Notes: generated by a model from the sequence alone, not told the origin. A DNA stretch of 64,000 nucleotides from a virus (IMGVR_UViG_3300025430_000015:1-64000), one strand, 5' to 3'. Shown: positions 23,987 through 35,157, numbered from the stretch's first letter. Program-made: numbers and translations.

Positions 23987-26769
23987 GTATTGAAACTGGT
24001 CAATCCGGAACTTTCTTTTATACTCCTGATATTAGTGTTGTTGTTAATACTAGTTCAGGGCCTGTAGATATATCAGCAGATGTTGTTGACTTTAATTTAC
24101 AAAGACAAATTAATGCCGTAAGTACTTTTACTTGTACCCTTAATAACCCAGGGTTTAAATATAACTATGATGGTGGTTCTACACCTATATCAACCATGGA
24201 TCGTATTGTAGTGTTCTTAAAAAGAACTAGTTACGTACAAGTATTTACTGGTTTTGTAACATATGCACCCCTTGTAACTTTAATTCCTACTCCAATCCAG
24301 ATCCAAGCTACTTGTACGCTTAGAATATTGCAATCAACTTACTGGGATGACACGCTTATCCAATTTCAAAATCTTCTTCTTAACTATATGGACTCTGCTG
24401 CTCAAAGCAGCAACAGCACACTTAATGACGGTGGTATTGCGCAAGCAGTCGTCAATGTCCTTTATAACGTATGCAACTGGAATCCAAATAATATCCACAT
24501 CCAAGGTATTCCAAATAGCTTTATTAATTTTACAGCGCAAGTATATAGTAATTTGATTAGTTCAGCAAATGGACTAGACCAGAACTCTGTGCAAGAATTA
24601 AGTAAAATTATTAGTGCTGCTGGTGTTTCTAGTGGGCAAAATGCAGTAACAACTAATTCTGCAGGCGTTGAAACACTTACAAACAACCAAGCACCTGATG
24701 GTGGTATTGGTACTAAAATTTCTGTTAGCCAAGCAAAACCATTTATTACAACAGGAATTGGTGGGAATCCAGCTTATTTCCCAGGGCCTAACTCAATGAA
24801 CCCAGTTAATTCTTCATTGATTACTGAAGACATTTATTATTGTTCAGCCCCATTTTCTTATTTAAATCTACAAAACCAAACTGAAATTAATAATGCCAAA
24901 ACTTGGTTGGCACAAAACCACGTTACGGGTAAAAACGATGGAAGACTTTTACTATTAATCAATCAAAGATATAATAAAGTTGTTGCTGTAAGAACAACTA
25001 GTGTTCCACAAAAAACTACAGGAAAAAACAACCAAGCAATTGTTGATAAAAGTGTTGATTATTTTCAAGTACACCCTGGTGTAATAGCATATCTTACAAA
25101 TAACGCAAACGATCCTAAATCGTATGACCCTAAAAATGCTACAAGCAGTATGTACTCAGAAGTTACTTACTTATGGGCAGATCAAACTGTAGTTAACGTT
25201 GGTCCACAGAATGGTCTTAATTCAAATCTTATTCAAACAAATGCTAGTGTTAATTCTCAAGATGTATTAAACAATACAGCAATCGTTAATTCAGTTATTA
25301 GTAATATGAGAACTCAAGTTGGTCATACTAAATATGTTTATGGTGGCAGAACTCCAGGGGTTGGTTTTGATTGTTCTGGTCTGGTTCAATGGGCATGGAA
25401 TACAGAATTTAAAAAAAGAAACGTCAATGCTTCATTGAATGCTAATACAAATTCTCAATTTGGTTCTCTTGCGCCGAGTGACAAACAAATGGTCAACGGT
25501 CCAGTTCCTTTAAACAACCAAATTTTAGGAACATATTTTGGTGTGAATGCGCAACCACAAGCTGGTGATGCTTTGTATTTTTATAATATGCCAAAAGCAG
25601 GTGGAGATAATACACCACCACCGAACCACGTGGCAACATTAAGCATTGACTTTGGTCAACCTGGACCAAATGGTGAAAAAGCTAACCCCGATCAAGGTTG
25701 GTACATTGCAGCACAAACAAGCTCAGGGCCATTAAAAGATCAAATTGTTGAACAACCAATATATTGGAGCCAAATTGTTGGCGGTTATAATAATAAAAAA
25801 GCTCAAAGCAATGGTTCTATTTATTTAGGAGCTAGACGACCTTTGTCATTGTTTGGTGGCGCTACTACAACTTTAAATTCAAATAGTTCAAACAATGGTA
25901 GTTATTATAATGCTAATGACCCATCACAAAGGTCTGCTTTAAACCTTACCAACGCTTTTAATACTCTTTTTCAAGCTCCACAATTTGACGTAAGAGCAAG
26001 TGTTATCCAAGGTTCACCAAGAGCGTTTTTACTTGATAACCCAGTAATGCAAGACATTACACAAATTATGGGTGCTGGTCTTCGTCTATACCAAAGTGCG
26101 CCAAATGGTGACTTTGTTGCCTGGTTCCCTGATTACTATGGTATTTATGGCACTGATCCAGTTATGGATATTAGCCCAGTAGAAATTATGGATTTCCAAA
26201 TTTATCATGATGACAACCAATTAGCTACTCACGTAGGTGTCATCGGTGATACTACCGGTATTGGTCAACAAGTTAGTTTCCAAGATTATATTACAACAAA
26301 TGGTATTGTTAGCATCCAAGATACAAGCACTATGGAAATTTTGTTTGGTACTTATTTGGTTCAAAACAATACTAATAACAATACTACAGGAAATACTCCA
26401 ACATCTACTAACTTAAAAAATGTCCTTACATTTTTGAATAGATATGGTATGCGACCAATGGTCCAAGAGCAAAGTGTTATTCACAGTCATGCTATTGAAT
26501 ATTTATATGCTTTACAACAATTTATGCTTCAATGGGTTAACCAATTTGTTAGCACTGTCCAACTTACATTTATGCCTGAACTTTATCCAGGTATGAGAAT
26601 AAAGATAAACATGGATCAAAATAACGTTTATCATTTTTATGTAATGGGTGTTACTCACCAGGGTAGCCGTTCTGGTGGATTTACTACACAAGTACAATTA
26701 ACTGCTCCTATGAAGGGTAATAAGATTCTTCACTATGGGCTTGATCTAGTGCCGAATGTAATATCATGA
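23983..26769 (+). CDS. baseplate hub protein with embedded NlpC/P60 peptidase
   Basis: 928 residues. The N-terminal part (residues about 1-130) has the strands expected of a gpD/gp27-type hub. A central NlpC/P60 domain spans about 445-620: YVYGGRTPGVGFDCSGLVQWAW with catalytic Cys464, GDALYFYNMPKAG, and NHVATLSIDFG with His549. The C-terminal 250 residues continue the hub fold (DFQIYHDDNQLATHVGVIG, YPGMRIKINM, FYVMGVTHQGS). The peptidase would cut peptidoglycan during injection. Asn-rich linkers flank the insert. The stop overlaps the next start (ATGAG). Confidence 0.8.
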   Translation: MSIETGQSGTFFYTPDISVVVNTSSGPVDISADVVDFNLQRQINAVSTFTCTLNNPGFKYNYDGGSTPISTMDRIVVFLKRTSYVQVFTGFVTYAPLVTLIPTPIQIQATCTLRILQSTYWDDTLIQFQNLLLNYMDSAAQSSNSTLNDGGIAQAVVNVLYNVCNWNPNNIHIQGIPNSFINFTAQVYSNLISSANGLDQNSVQELSKIISAAGVSSGQNAVTTNSAGVETLTNNQAPDGGIGTKISVSQAKPFITTGIGGNPAYFPGPNSMNPVNSSLITEDIYYCSAPFSYLNLQNQTEINNAKTWLAQNHVTGKNDGRLLLLINQRYNKVVAVRTTSVPQKTTGKNNQAIVDKSVDYFQVHPGVIAYLTNNANDPKSYDPKNATSSMYSEVTYLWADQTVVNVGPQNGLNSNLIQTNASVNSQDVLNNTAIVNSVISNMRTQVGHTKYVYGGRTPGVGFDCSGLVQWAWNTEFKKRNVNASLNANTNSQFGSLAPSDKQMVNGPVPLNNQILGTYFGVNAQPQAGDALYFYNMPKAGGDNTPPPNHVATLSIDFGQPGPNGEKANPDQGWYIAAQTSSGPLKDQIVEQPIYWSQIVGGYNNKKAQSNGSIYLGARRPLSLFGGATTTLNSNSSNNGSYYNANDPSQRSALNLTNAFNTLFQAPQFDVRASVIQGSPRAFLLDNPVMQDITQIMGAGLRLYQSAPNGDFVAWFPDYYGIYGTDPVMDISPVEIMDFQIYHDDNQLATHVGVIGDTTGIGQQVSFQDYITTNGIVSIQDTSTMEILFGTYLVQNNTNNNTTGNTPTSTNLKNVLTFLNRYGMRPMVQEQSVIHSHAIEYLYALQQFMLQWVNQFVSTVQLTFMPELYPGMRIKINMDQNNVYHFYVMGVTHQGSRSGGFTTQVQLTAPMKGNKILHYGLDLVPNVIS

Positions 26770-28034
26770 GTGTTACAGGAAATCCATATGATAAAAAAAT
26801 GGGCGTTATTAAAGTACGCCTTACATCACTTCCACAACTTCATCCTTTTAGCCTAGCAAACAATGCTGCACAAAATTATTATTGTCTAGCTTTAGACACA
26901 AAAGGTTTTCAAGTTGAAATCGATCTCCAAGCTATGCCACCAGGAGTTACACTTGCTCAATTACAACCTAACCAAGTTTGGTGGGTAGAAAAAAGAACAA
27001 CATTATATAGGTTATATCTATACGGTGGCATATTTGATAGCACAAAAAATCAAGTAGTTAGTACAACACCTCTACCGAGCAGTGCAGCAACAGGAGGAGT
27101 ACCTGCAGGAACGCTTCTTGATTTTGCTGGCCCTGTTGCACCATCTGGGTATCTTCTATGTGATGGATCTAGTTATTCTACAACTACATATAGTGGTCTA
27201 TTCAATGCCATTAGTTATACATGGGGTGGAACTGGATCTAGTTTTAACGTACCTGATCTTAGAGGTCGTACAACGATTGGTGCAGGCAGTGGTACAGGGC
27301 TTACCCTTAGAGCTTTAGCTACTTATAGCGGTGAAGAAACTCACGTATTGGTATCTGGAGAAACTCCTTTAGTAGCTCACTCCCATGGATTCTCAGTGCC
27401 TGCACAAACAGGCCTTACAACTAGTACAGGAACTAGCAATACTGTCAGTTTGAATACAGCCGGTGGATCTACTGGTTCAGGATCTACAGGAACTGGTACT
27501 ACCAATTCAACTACTACTGTGGCAGGTAGTGCTAGTATTAGTTCTGGTACTACAGGAACCGGTACTGCTAATATTAGTGCTAGTACAAGTGTAAGTATAA
27601 CAGATCCTGGTCACACACATAGTGCTGGATCTTATGCTTTTATGGTATACAACACTACTGGTGGTGGAAACCTTTATGGTACCGGAACCCCTAGTAACCA
27701 CTTTGGTACTGCTAACCCAACTCAATCTGCAACAACAGGTATTACTTCTAGTGCTACTACTTCTGGTAGTGACTCTGGTCACACTCACAGTCTATCTGGT
27801 GTTAGTGTTAGCATCCCTTCACTCACCGTTAATGGTGCTACTATACCTGCACTTTCGATTCCATCTCTTTCTATTGCTTCTCAAGCAGTTACCGGTAGCG
27901 TATCTATTCCTGGTCTTGCTTTTACAGTGCCTGCCCAAACGGGGCTTACAACCAGCGGAAACACCGCTACAACAGCTTCTGGCCACAATAATATGCAGCC
28001 ATATGCCGTAGTTACCAAGATCATCAAGTATTGA
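26766..28034 (+). CDS. baseplate/short tail fibre protein with phage collar domain
   Basis: 422 residues. The N-terminal 110 residues form a small beta domain with WWVEKRTTLYRLYLYGG. Residues 120-180 match the phage tail collar domain (GTLLDFAGPVAPSGYLLCDG, then FNVPDLRGRTTIG). Three His-x-His motifs follow: AHSHGF, GHTHSAG and GHTHSLSG, which in T4-like short fibres bind metal ions along the trimer axis. Thr/Ser/Gly-rich repeats separate them. Probably a trimeric fibre or host-contact protein. Confidence 0.75.
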   Translation: MSVTGNPYDKKMGVIKVRLTSLPQLHPFSLANNAAQNYYCLALDTKGFQVEIDLQAMPPGVTLAQLQPNQVWWVEKRTTLYRLYLYGGIFDSTKNQVVSTTPLPSSAATGGVPAGTLLDFAGPVAPSGYLLCDGSSYSTTTYSGLFNAISYTWGGTGSSFNVPDLRGRTTIGAGSGTGLTLRALATYSGEETHVLVSGETPLVAHSHGFSVPAQTGLTTSTGTSNTVSLNTAGGSTGSGSTGTGTTNSTTTVAGSASISSGTTGTGTANISASTSVSITDPGHTHSAGSYAFMVYNTTGGGNLYGTGTPSNHFGTANPTQSATTGITSSATTSGSDSGHTHSLSGVSVSIPSLTVNGATIPALSIPSLSIASQAVTGSVSIPGLAFTVPAQTGLTTSGNTATTASGHNNMQPYAVVTKIIKY

Positions 28035-28066
28035 TGTATAAAAAGCCCTATTTTGCCTAAGATACT

Positions 28067-28519
28067 ATGAAGACTATAACAGTTAGCAACGGTGATATTA
28101 AACTTAGTACAGGAAAAATACAGTTTTCCACAGGTAATGCTAAGTTAGTACAAGACATATCTTTATGGCTAAAAGAACCCATTGGCACTGGATTCACCAC
28201 GCCTAACTTTGGTAGCCTATTGCCACAATTGGTTGGTGGGACACAATCTGCATCAACCATTAGTACAGTAACAAACGAAATCATTCGCGTATTACAACTA
28301 TACCAGGGTCAACAAGCATTATATCTACAACAAGCACAAAATACAGCACAGCTTGCCAACTGGAATAAAAGTGAAATTATACAAAACATTGTATCGGTAA
28401 ATGTATCGATACAGAATACAACAATATTTGCCGCTATTGCTTTAAACACTTTGAATAACAATACGGTAAATCTTAATCTGACGATCAATAGCAACGGAGT
28501 GAATATAACTAATGGCTGA
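28067..28519 (+). CDS. baseplate wedge protein, gp25-like
   Basis: 150 residues. ISLWLKEPIGTGFTTPNFGSLLPQLVGG is the conserved core of the GPW/gp25 family, which links sheath and baseplate. The remainder is helical, then Asn-rich. It precedes the J-like gene by a 5-base-scale overlap, the common gene pair in contractile systems. The start has no clear ribosome site. The 32-base gap before it shows no terminator. Confidence 0.75.
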   Translation: MKTITVSNGDIKLSTGKIQFSTGNAKLVQDISLWLKEPIGTGFTTPNFGSLLPQLVGGTQSASTISTVTNEIIRVLQLYQGQQALYLQQAQNTAQLANWNKSEIIQNIVSVNVSIQNTTIFAAIALNTLNNNTVNLNLTINSNGVNITNG

Positions 28520-30989
28520 TACCTCAGGAGTTCTCGCTAGGCTACAAGCCGCCCTTTCAGTATACGACCCCACCTGGGACGTCAGCGTTGGTACAGCCAC
28601 GTATAAAATCCTAGAATCTGTTGCAAAAGAAATTGCTCTTGCTAACAATAACTCTGTTCTTCAAACATATAGTTATGATGTTAACACAAAGAATGGTATT
28701 GAATTAGATACATTTTGTAACTTGTTTGGTGTTTATCGCCAATTTGGTAAAAGAGCTTCTGGGCTTGCAACTTTTTCTGTTAATACTCCATCAACTAACA
28801 TTATTGATATCCCACTAGGTACACAAATTGCTGTACCAATTGGCACTAATTATACGTCTGCAATTTACTACGCAACTTCTGCACCAGCAATTATTGGCGT
28901 TGGTAGCACATCCGTTGACGTTCCAATCATTGCAACACTACCTGGAGCTTATGGCAATGTACCAACTGGTGCAATTACTACAAAAGTTAGTTCACTTGTT
29001 GGTATTACATCAGTAGTTAACAATAGTGCAATAACTGGTGGTCTTGACCCAGAAAGTGATGCTTCTTTACGAGCTAGATGGCAAAGCACAGCTTTTAACA
29101 ACAACATTGGTACACAAGGTAAGTATATTCTTACTGCTCTTCAAGATCCAAACGTAACTCTTGCTAACACAGTTAGTCAACAGACTTTCTATAGCGAACA
29201 ACTACAAATTAATTCATCAATCAGTGGAACAGGCAATGCATTTACCATGCTGCTTGTAGCTTATTCTGGTATGACTAGCGTAATTAGTGGTACTACTTTT
29301 AGTGGGACCACAGTCGTTGCAAGCAGTGGATTTACCGGTTCAGTTACTGGTAGTGCGTTAGCTTCTGGAATAACTGCAATGATCAGTGGTGTTGCACCAA
29401 ACTATCAAATTGTTGCATCACCTAACTCAAATACTAATACAGTCAATGGAACAGGTGTTTTAATTAATTATAGCGCAGGTTTACCATATCGTATAATGAT
29501 TGGTAGCGGTACTTCTATCCCAGGTGCAAGCGTTACTACCAGTGGCGTTACCACTGTAAGTGGTGTTAGTTACTATAGTTATATTCAAAGTGCAAACCCT
29601 GACATTGGTACTAGCGGTACATTGTCATATAATGGTACTTTTGGTGGATATGTCTACCCGCAGGGTAATGAATTAATTGGTTCAAACCTTAATACGCCTT
29701 CACAAATAGTATACGCAAACAACACTGATTATTACTATCCTACAAACCCAACTGCCCCTCTAGTAGTAACTATTGCAAACAATGCCAACCAAACTGCACT
29801 ATTTGCTGGCAACCAAATACAATTAATTTCAGAATATTGCCCAGCATCAAGTAGGTCTATAACACTTGCTAGTGGTAATTTTATTGATATCTTTATTAAT
29901 GGTACGTCAGCTTCTTCAGCAACTGAACAAGTTGTTCAAGTTGTTTTTAATCCATCATTTACTTTAAGTTCAGGCAACGCGATTGCTAGTCTAAACACTG
30001 TTAACTACACATTGGCTAGTGGTGCTGTAGCAACTACAAACTCAACAATTGCTAATGATATTTATATCCCATTAAACCAACAACCTGTTATCAACTTCCC
30101 ATCTCAGTTGTCTACATCAACTAGTGGAATAGCAGACAATATTTATCTTTACAATGTTGGCACAAGTAGTGGTACTACTTACCCAATTGCTTTAAATAAA
30201 TATCCATGGGTAACGTTTACAGGTACGGTTGTATCAGGAGCAACTACGAATGGAACAACATTTATTCCAGTAACAAATGCCAATGGTCTATCACAGTTAT
30301 ACCCAGGTTTAGCACTCGCTAATAGTGCAATTGCATCAGGATCTGGTTACTATATTACACAAGTAACATCCAGTGGTGTTTATGTAAATCAAAATATTAC
30401 TGCACCATCAGGTACTGCAACTACAGCAGCAATTAGCGGTAAAACTTTAGTTTACCCAATTTATGACACAACAGACAATAAAAATAGTGTACTACAAACA
30501 ACTGGCCTTGCATTTGATGTAACAACGCCACCAAGTGGTTGGCCTGCATTGCCAACACTTATGTCATGGTTGAAATACAACCATAATTATAATAGCGATG
30601 TAGTTTCTGTAGAAACGTTGGTACAACAAAGTAGACCATTAGGAACAAACACTCTTGTTCACCAAGCAAACTATATCAACCTGGTTCTTAACCTTAGAAT
30701 TGTGTTCTCATCTGGGTTTACTCCAACTTCAGTTGAAACAAATATTGCTAATAACCTTGCTACTTATTTTAGTAGTTTTTATTATCTTGGAAGTATTTCT
30801 TTCTCGACTCTTGCAGCTCAAATCCTATCAGTGCCAGGGGTATCAAACGTTAAAGTAACAAGTATTAATACTGTTGCTTTAGATGGAACAATACTCACTA
30901 CACAATCTAGTGATTTTAACCTTGCAAGCAACCAATTACCATTGCTTAACGCAATTAACTTTACAGTTAAGGGAAATAGTAATTTCTAA
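28512..30989 (+). CDS. baseplate J-like protein (wedge, gp6-type)
   Basis: 825 residues. The N-terminus (WDVSVGTATYKILESVAKEIALANNN and GIELDTFCNLFGVYRQFGKRASGLATF, then IPLGTQIAVP) is the Baseplate_J signature. A Thr/Ser/Gly-rich insert makes it larger than simple P2 gpJ. The C-terminal part (LRIVFSSGFTPTSVETNIANNLATYF and ILSVPGVSNVKV) is also typical. It forms the wedge ring around the hub. Confidence 0.8.
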   Translation: MADTSGVLARLQAALSVYDPTWDVSVGTATYKILESVAKEIALANNNSVLQTYSYDVNTKNGIELDTFCNLFGVYRQFGKRASGLATFSVNTPSTNIIDIPLGTQIAVPIGTNYTSAIYYATSAPAIIGVGSTSVDVPIIATLPGAYGNVPTGAITTKVSSLVGITSVVNNSAITGGLDPESDASLRARWQSTAFNNNIGTQGKYILTALQDPNVTLANTVSQQTFYSEQLQINSSISGTGNAFTMLLVAYSGMTSVISGTTFSGTTVVASSGFTGSVTGSALASGITAMISGVAPNYQIVASPNSNTNTVNGTGVLINYSAGLPYRIMIGSGTSIPGASVTTSGVTTVSGVSYYSYIQSANPDIGTSGTLSYNGTFGGYVYPQGNELIGSNLNTPSQIVYANNTDYYYPTNPTAPLVVTIANNANQTALFAGNQIQLISEYCPASSRSITLASGNFIDIFINGTSASSATEQVVQVVFNPSFTLSSGNAIASLNTVNYTLASGAVATTNSTIANDIYIPLNQQPVINFPSQLSTSTSGIADNIYLYNVGTSSGTTYPIALNKYPWVTFTGTVVSGATTNGTTFIPVTNANGLSQLYPGLALANSAIASGSGYYITQVTSSGVYVNQNITAPSGTATTAAISGKTLVYPIYDTTDNKNSVLQTTGLAFDVTTPPSGWPALPTLMSWLKYNHNYNSDVVSVETLVQQSRPLGTNTLVHQANYINLVLNLRIVFSSGFTPTSVETNIANNLATYFSSFYYLGSISFSTLAAQILSVPGVSNVKVTSINTVALDGTILTTQSSDFNLASNQLPLLNAINFTVKGNSNF

Positions 30990-31945
30990 TGGCTGGTAAT
31001 CTTTTCCCCACTGCTTTGCACTCTACCTTTATACAAAAGGTAAGTAATTTTCCAGATGATATTTATGATTTTAATAGTGGTGATGACCTCACCACGTTAA
31101 TGAATATTTTGCTTGGCAACAGTGGTACTGGACAACTTAACAACCTACAGCTTGCTGCAAGGCTTGGTCAGCAAAATATAGAATTTAATAATTTAGATAC
31201 AATACTTGGATTAATTCTTAATGTAAAAAGAACTGCTCCTGAAATCTATAGTTTTGCTACAAATCCTTTTATTGATCAATTGACTGATGCTCAATGGCAA
31301 GAAATCAGTACAAAAGATGCAAGTTATCGTGAAAGACTTATGGGAGCTGCAGAAGCTTTTCAAATAGGTTCAACGCTGTGGGGCGTTCTCACTATGTGTG
31401 AAGCATTAACACAAACAAAGTTTTATGTTGTAGAAAGTTGGAGAACACCCGGTTATGGAAGATCGGGCGTTAACCCAGCCCAAGAAATAGTTCTTATTCC
31501 TTTAATGGATTCTACTAACAATAGTGGTTTCTTTACTTGGGATCAAAGCAAAGTTAATACAATTTTGAATACTATAAAGTATTTTACATTTAATAATTTT
31601 GTAATTAGCTTTGGTTCGCCTATTAATACACTTACTCAAATTTCTGGAAACTACGTAGCAACTAACGGTGGTTATTCAGAATACTTTCATTTGCAAACAT
31701 CTGTGAATGCAAACGGTTTGAACTCACCTGGAAATATACAACCAGGTGCTAACACAAGATATTGGGTAAAGAATAATACAAGCAGCGTAGCTCCACATTT
31801 TGCTCACTTGCAAACACAAGAAATAATTATTGACTTAACAGGGAATATTAATTTTGTTAGCAGTACTGATCCAACTGGTTTCCCAGAAAACAGCGTTGCT
31901 CTTCCTTCTATCCAAGTTACATCAACAGTCTATGGTGCACAATAA
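30989..31945 (+). CDS. baseplate protein after J (gpI/gp7-like position)
   Basis: 318 residues starting at the overlap TAATGG. The N-terminus is helical (DDLTTLMNILLGNSGTGQLNNLQLAARLGQ), and the middle RERLMGAAEAFQIGSTLWGVLTMCEALTQT could pack on the wedge. The place directly after the J gene suggests the wedge partner protein. No family certain. Confidence 0.55.
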   Translation: MAGNLFPTALHSTFIQKVSNFPDDIYDFNSGDDLTTLMNILLGNSGTGQLNNLQLAARLGQQNIEFNNLDTILGLILNVKRTAPEIYSFATNPFIDQLTDAQWQEISTKDASYRERLMGAAEAFQIGSTLWGVLTMCEALTQTKFYVVESWRTPGYGRSGVNPAQEIVLIPLMDSTNNSGFFTWDQSKVNTILNTIKYFTFNNFVISFGSPINTLTQISGNYVATNGGYSEYFHLQTSVNANGLNSPGNIQPGANTRYWVKNNTSSVAPHFAHLQTQEIIIDLTGNINFVSSTDPTGFPENSVALPSIQVTSTVYGAQ

Positions 31946-34900
31946 TGCCAATTTTACCAAACAATACAGACCCCTCAAAAGAATACGTAACGCAATCGGT
32001 TAATCCGCCTTTAACTATTGACGGTGTTGTCTATAATAAAATTTATTCACACACTGGTGTAATTGATACTTTATCAAATATTCAAAGCACTGGATATTCA
32101 GATCCCAATGTAAACATTTTTAATCAATCAAATAGTATTATTAGTTTTGATCCACAACTACAAAAATCATGGATCTCAAGTACTGATTTTGGTGGACCTA
32201 CAAGTAATCCTGTAGTAATTACTTACGATATTGTAAATACTACTTATTACAACAATATTGTTTTTGATGTGCTTAACGTACCTTGTTTTGTTGAGATACT
32301 AGACGAGAATGATAATCCATTGCCCGGTTCCTCAACATTCTCAATTGCCGGTGGTGGAGACATTTACACAACTACTAATTGGTTGCGTTTAGAATACAAT
32401 GCACCAACTAACCCAACACCAGCTACAGTATCAGGTACAAATGGAACAAGTAATTTTACTTATCCATTAACTGGTGTAAGCGAAATATCTATTCGCATTA
32501 CAAGGAATAAAACTGTTCAATCTAACTCGGGTAATGGAAATACTTTAACAAATATTGCTTATTCAGTAGGTGTACAAAACTTTAGTATCAAATTAATTGT
32601 TAAAAATAATTCTGATATTCCTGCCGCGGTTGTTAGTGGTTCTAATTCTATTATTACACAAAATCGTTTTAATTTTGTAGAAACATATTCTTATTCAGTT
32701 AATAGTGTTTCTAATATGTTTGTTAATGATTCAACATATTGGAAATGTGCTCCACAACCTGTAAAAGACTCAATCGTATATTTTTATATGAAAGTTAGCG
32801 ATCCAACGCCAAAAACAATTAATAGACTATACATTGATCCATTGTACAGTGGTTGCAAATTTAATGTCTATTACACTATTCAATCAACAATTAGTGGTAC
32901 AGTAGATCCAAGCACTTTCTCTTGGACGCCTATTCAAAGAGATTTTTCTTTAAGAAAAGGTTTATACGATTTACCAACCGTAAGCTGCACGTATTTAAAA
33001 ATTGAATTTATAAAACTTATACCAGAAGTATATGACCTGCCATTGGATTCAATTAATAAAACTATTAATGTTTTTCCTTATGATGTTGAAAATTACTTCT
33101 CTCAACTAGAAGCAAATATTATTGACGGTAATGCAGTAAAATATGCAATTACTAACCCAGGTGCTATTGGTGTTTCAACTATCTTAAACCAACAGATTAG
33201 TAACTCAACTATCCTGGGTAATGCAACTGCAAATATTGGTAATAATTCTACTTTTCCAAGTCTTGCAAATCTTAACTCAACACAGATTAATAATCCTACT
33301 ACACAATCTATAAATACAAGTTCATATATCATTGACCCAAGTATTAGTTACAAACTATTAGATTCTAATGGTAATTATAACTATAGTTCATATAATGAAT
33401 TCCTTCAAAGAAGATTTCCAGACAATCGTGTCCATGTTTATAATCAAGTAAACATTAATCAAACTTGGCACCAAGCCTACTTTACTGGTATTAGATACAT
33501 TACTTCATTTTTTGAAAATAATTTTGATGATCTACGTGGAACACCACAAAATTTTATTTCAAGCAATGGATCAAACACAGGATTCTCTAGCCAAGGTGTT
33601 GATTACATTAACCTTAATGTTGACGAAATTGCAGTAACACCATGGTTCTCTACCATTGATAGTTTTAACGCATTTAATATTGGTGGTTTAACTACTGACT
33701 GGCAAAGTTTTTTAACTCAAGGCAATACAATTAGCAATGATAATACATTGATGAATAACATTAGTGCTGCAACTTTAAGCACCATGCTCATTAATGCTAG
33801 CGGTACAAAAATAGGTACGCTTGGTACAAGTACTATTTATGCAATATCTGGTCAACCTAATACTCAATATGGTATCCAATCAGCAGCGTATTCTTTTGGC
33901 AATAATATTCTTAATTACTACAACGCTAATTTCCTACCATACTCTGGATCAATTTTAAATTGGTCAGGTCTTGGTGGTACTACAATAACTGGTACATCTG
34001 TAAATTATTATAATCCATCAACGGGTCTTAGTGGCACTGCTAGCGGACTAAGTGTTAGCGGTGGGAACTATACAGCAGCATTTAACTTTACTATACCAAA
34101 CGTCAATGCAAGTGGTATCCAAACTTGGCAATTGCAATTTGGTGCACCATCGTTTGGTGTAGTTGGTTATGCAAGCTATACACAAGCCGGTGGGTTTAAT
34201 TACTACTTTTTAACCAATGTCCAAGCTTCTGGTTCTACTAATATTAGTCTAAAAACTAGATTTATTAATCCAACAACTAATAATGTAATCTCTGGAACTA
34301 CTGTGAGTGGTAGTACAGTTGCTGTAACTTCTGGATTTAATATAGCTACTGTTACTGGAACTAATTATAGCACTTCAATACCATCAAATACAATTCAATT
34401 AGTGATTAGTGGTAGCGCAAGCGTACCATATTCACTATATCAATTAGGTGTTTTCACTCAACCAACTAATAAATGGATTGGGCCATCCGACCATAGCAAT
34501 ATGAGAGTTAGTGGAACAGTACGTGTACTATTGCCAAAAAATAATGCAGGAACTTATAGAGCAAGTCTTATTGGCACTGATGTATTAGGTAACTTATCTG
34601 AACTAGCTTATAAAATTTATACACCAGGAACTATGCCAATAAATACTTGGTTCGATGTAGAACTAGAAGGATTTACCGGTAGCAATTACGTATCATTCGT
34701 AATGGTTATAAGGCAGATTGTACCAACAATTAACGAAATTTTTTATGTAAGTATGCTTGCACCATTCTATCACCCAGTGCGTTATGAATTTACTAATACA
34801 CAAAACAACAATATTACTGGAAAAACAGGTTGGTATCCAATCACTCTTGGTGTAAATGATGCAAATAGTTTTATAAGTACTGCATCTGGATTACCAGCCA

Positions 34901-35157
34901 GTGGAATACAAATACGTATGACAGCTCTAGACCCTAATGTTTATGTAACTGGAGTAAGTATTATTCCACAATATAAACAAAACTCATATTACTCTAATCT
35001 TGATATAAATTACATTGGAGTGAGTAAAACCAACGAAATTAGTTCACGACGTAATATTAGTAGTAAACCTTATTTTCAGTTGAATTCTGAATATCATCCA
35101 GCTATTTTTAATATAAATAGGATCTCAAGCAATGTAAATCTTTACAACGTAGATTGA
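31945..35157 (+). CDS. large baseplate/tail fibre protein
   Basis: 1070 residues, the largest structural gene in the tail block and the last before the promoter at 35154. It is composed of successive beta domains rich in Asn, Ser, Thr and Tyr, including jelly-roll-like stretches near residues 60-220 (WLRLEYNAP) and repeats around 650-800. It probably forms a peripheral wedge or fibre for host contact. No family recognised. Confidence 0.65.
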   Translation: MPILPNNTDPSKEYVTQSVNPPLTIDGVVYNKIYSHTGVIDTLSNIQSTGYSDPNVNIFNQSNSIISFDPQLQKSWISSTDFGGPTSNPVVITYDIVNTTYYNNIVFDVLNVPCFVEILDENDNPLPGSSTFSIAGGGDIYTTTNWLRLEYNAPTNPTPATVSGTNGTSNFTYPLTGVSEISIRITRNKTVQSNSGNGNTLTNIAYSVGVQNFSIKLIVKNNSDIPAAVVSGSNSIITQNRFNFVETYSYSVNSVSNMFVNDSTYWKCAPQPVKDSIVYFYMKVSDPTPKTINRLYIDPLYSGCKFNVYYTIQSTISGTVDPSTFSWTPIQRDFSLRKGLYDLPTVSCTYLKIEFIKLIPEVYDLPLDSINKTINVFPYDVENYFSQLEANIIDGNAVKYAITNPGAIGVSTILNQQISNSTILGNATANIGNNSTFPSLANLNSTQINNPTTQSINTSSYIIDPSISYKLLDSNGNYNYSSYNEFLQRRFPDNRVHVYNQVNINQTWHQAYFTGIRYITSFFENNFDDLRGTPQNFISSNGSNTGFSSQGVDYINLNVDEIAVTPWFSTIDSFNAFNIGGLTTDWQSFLTQGNTISNDNTLMNNISAATLSTMLINASGTKIGTLGTSTIYAISGQPNTQYGIQSAAYSFGNNILNYYNANFLPYSGSILNWSGLGGTTITGTSVNYYNPSTGLSGTASGLSVSGGNYTAAFNFTIPNVNASGIQTWQLQFGAPSFGVVGYASYTQAGGFNYYFLTNVQASGSTNISLKTRFINPTTNNVISGTTVSGSTVAVTSGFNIATVTGTNYSTSIPSNTIQLVISGSASVPYSLYQLGVFTQPTNKWIGPSDHSNMRVSGTVRVLLPKNNAGTYRASLIGTDVLGNLSELAYKIYTPGTMPINTWFDVELEGFTGSNYVSFVMVIRQIVPTINEIFYVSMLAPFYHPVRYEFTNTQNNNITGKTGWYPITLGVNDANSFISTASGLPASGIQIRMTALDPNVYVTGVSIIPQYKQNSYYSNLDINYIGVSKTNEISSRRNISSKPYFQLNSEYHPAIFNINRISSNVNLYNVD

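Noticed and set aside
28035-28066. Terminator between the collar-domain fibre and the gp25-like gene
   Set aside because: No stem of useful length and no T run were found; the gap only shows short A/T stretches.
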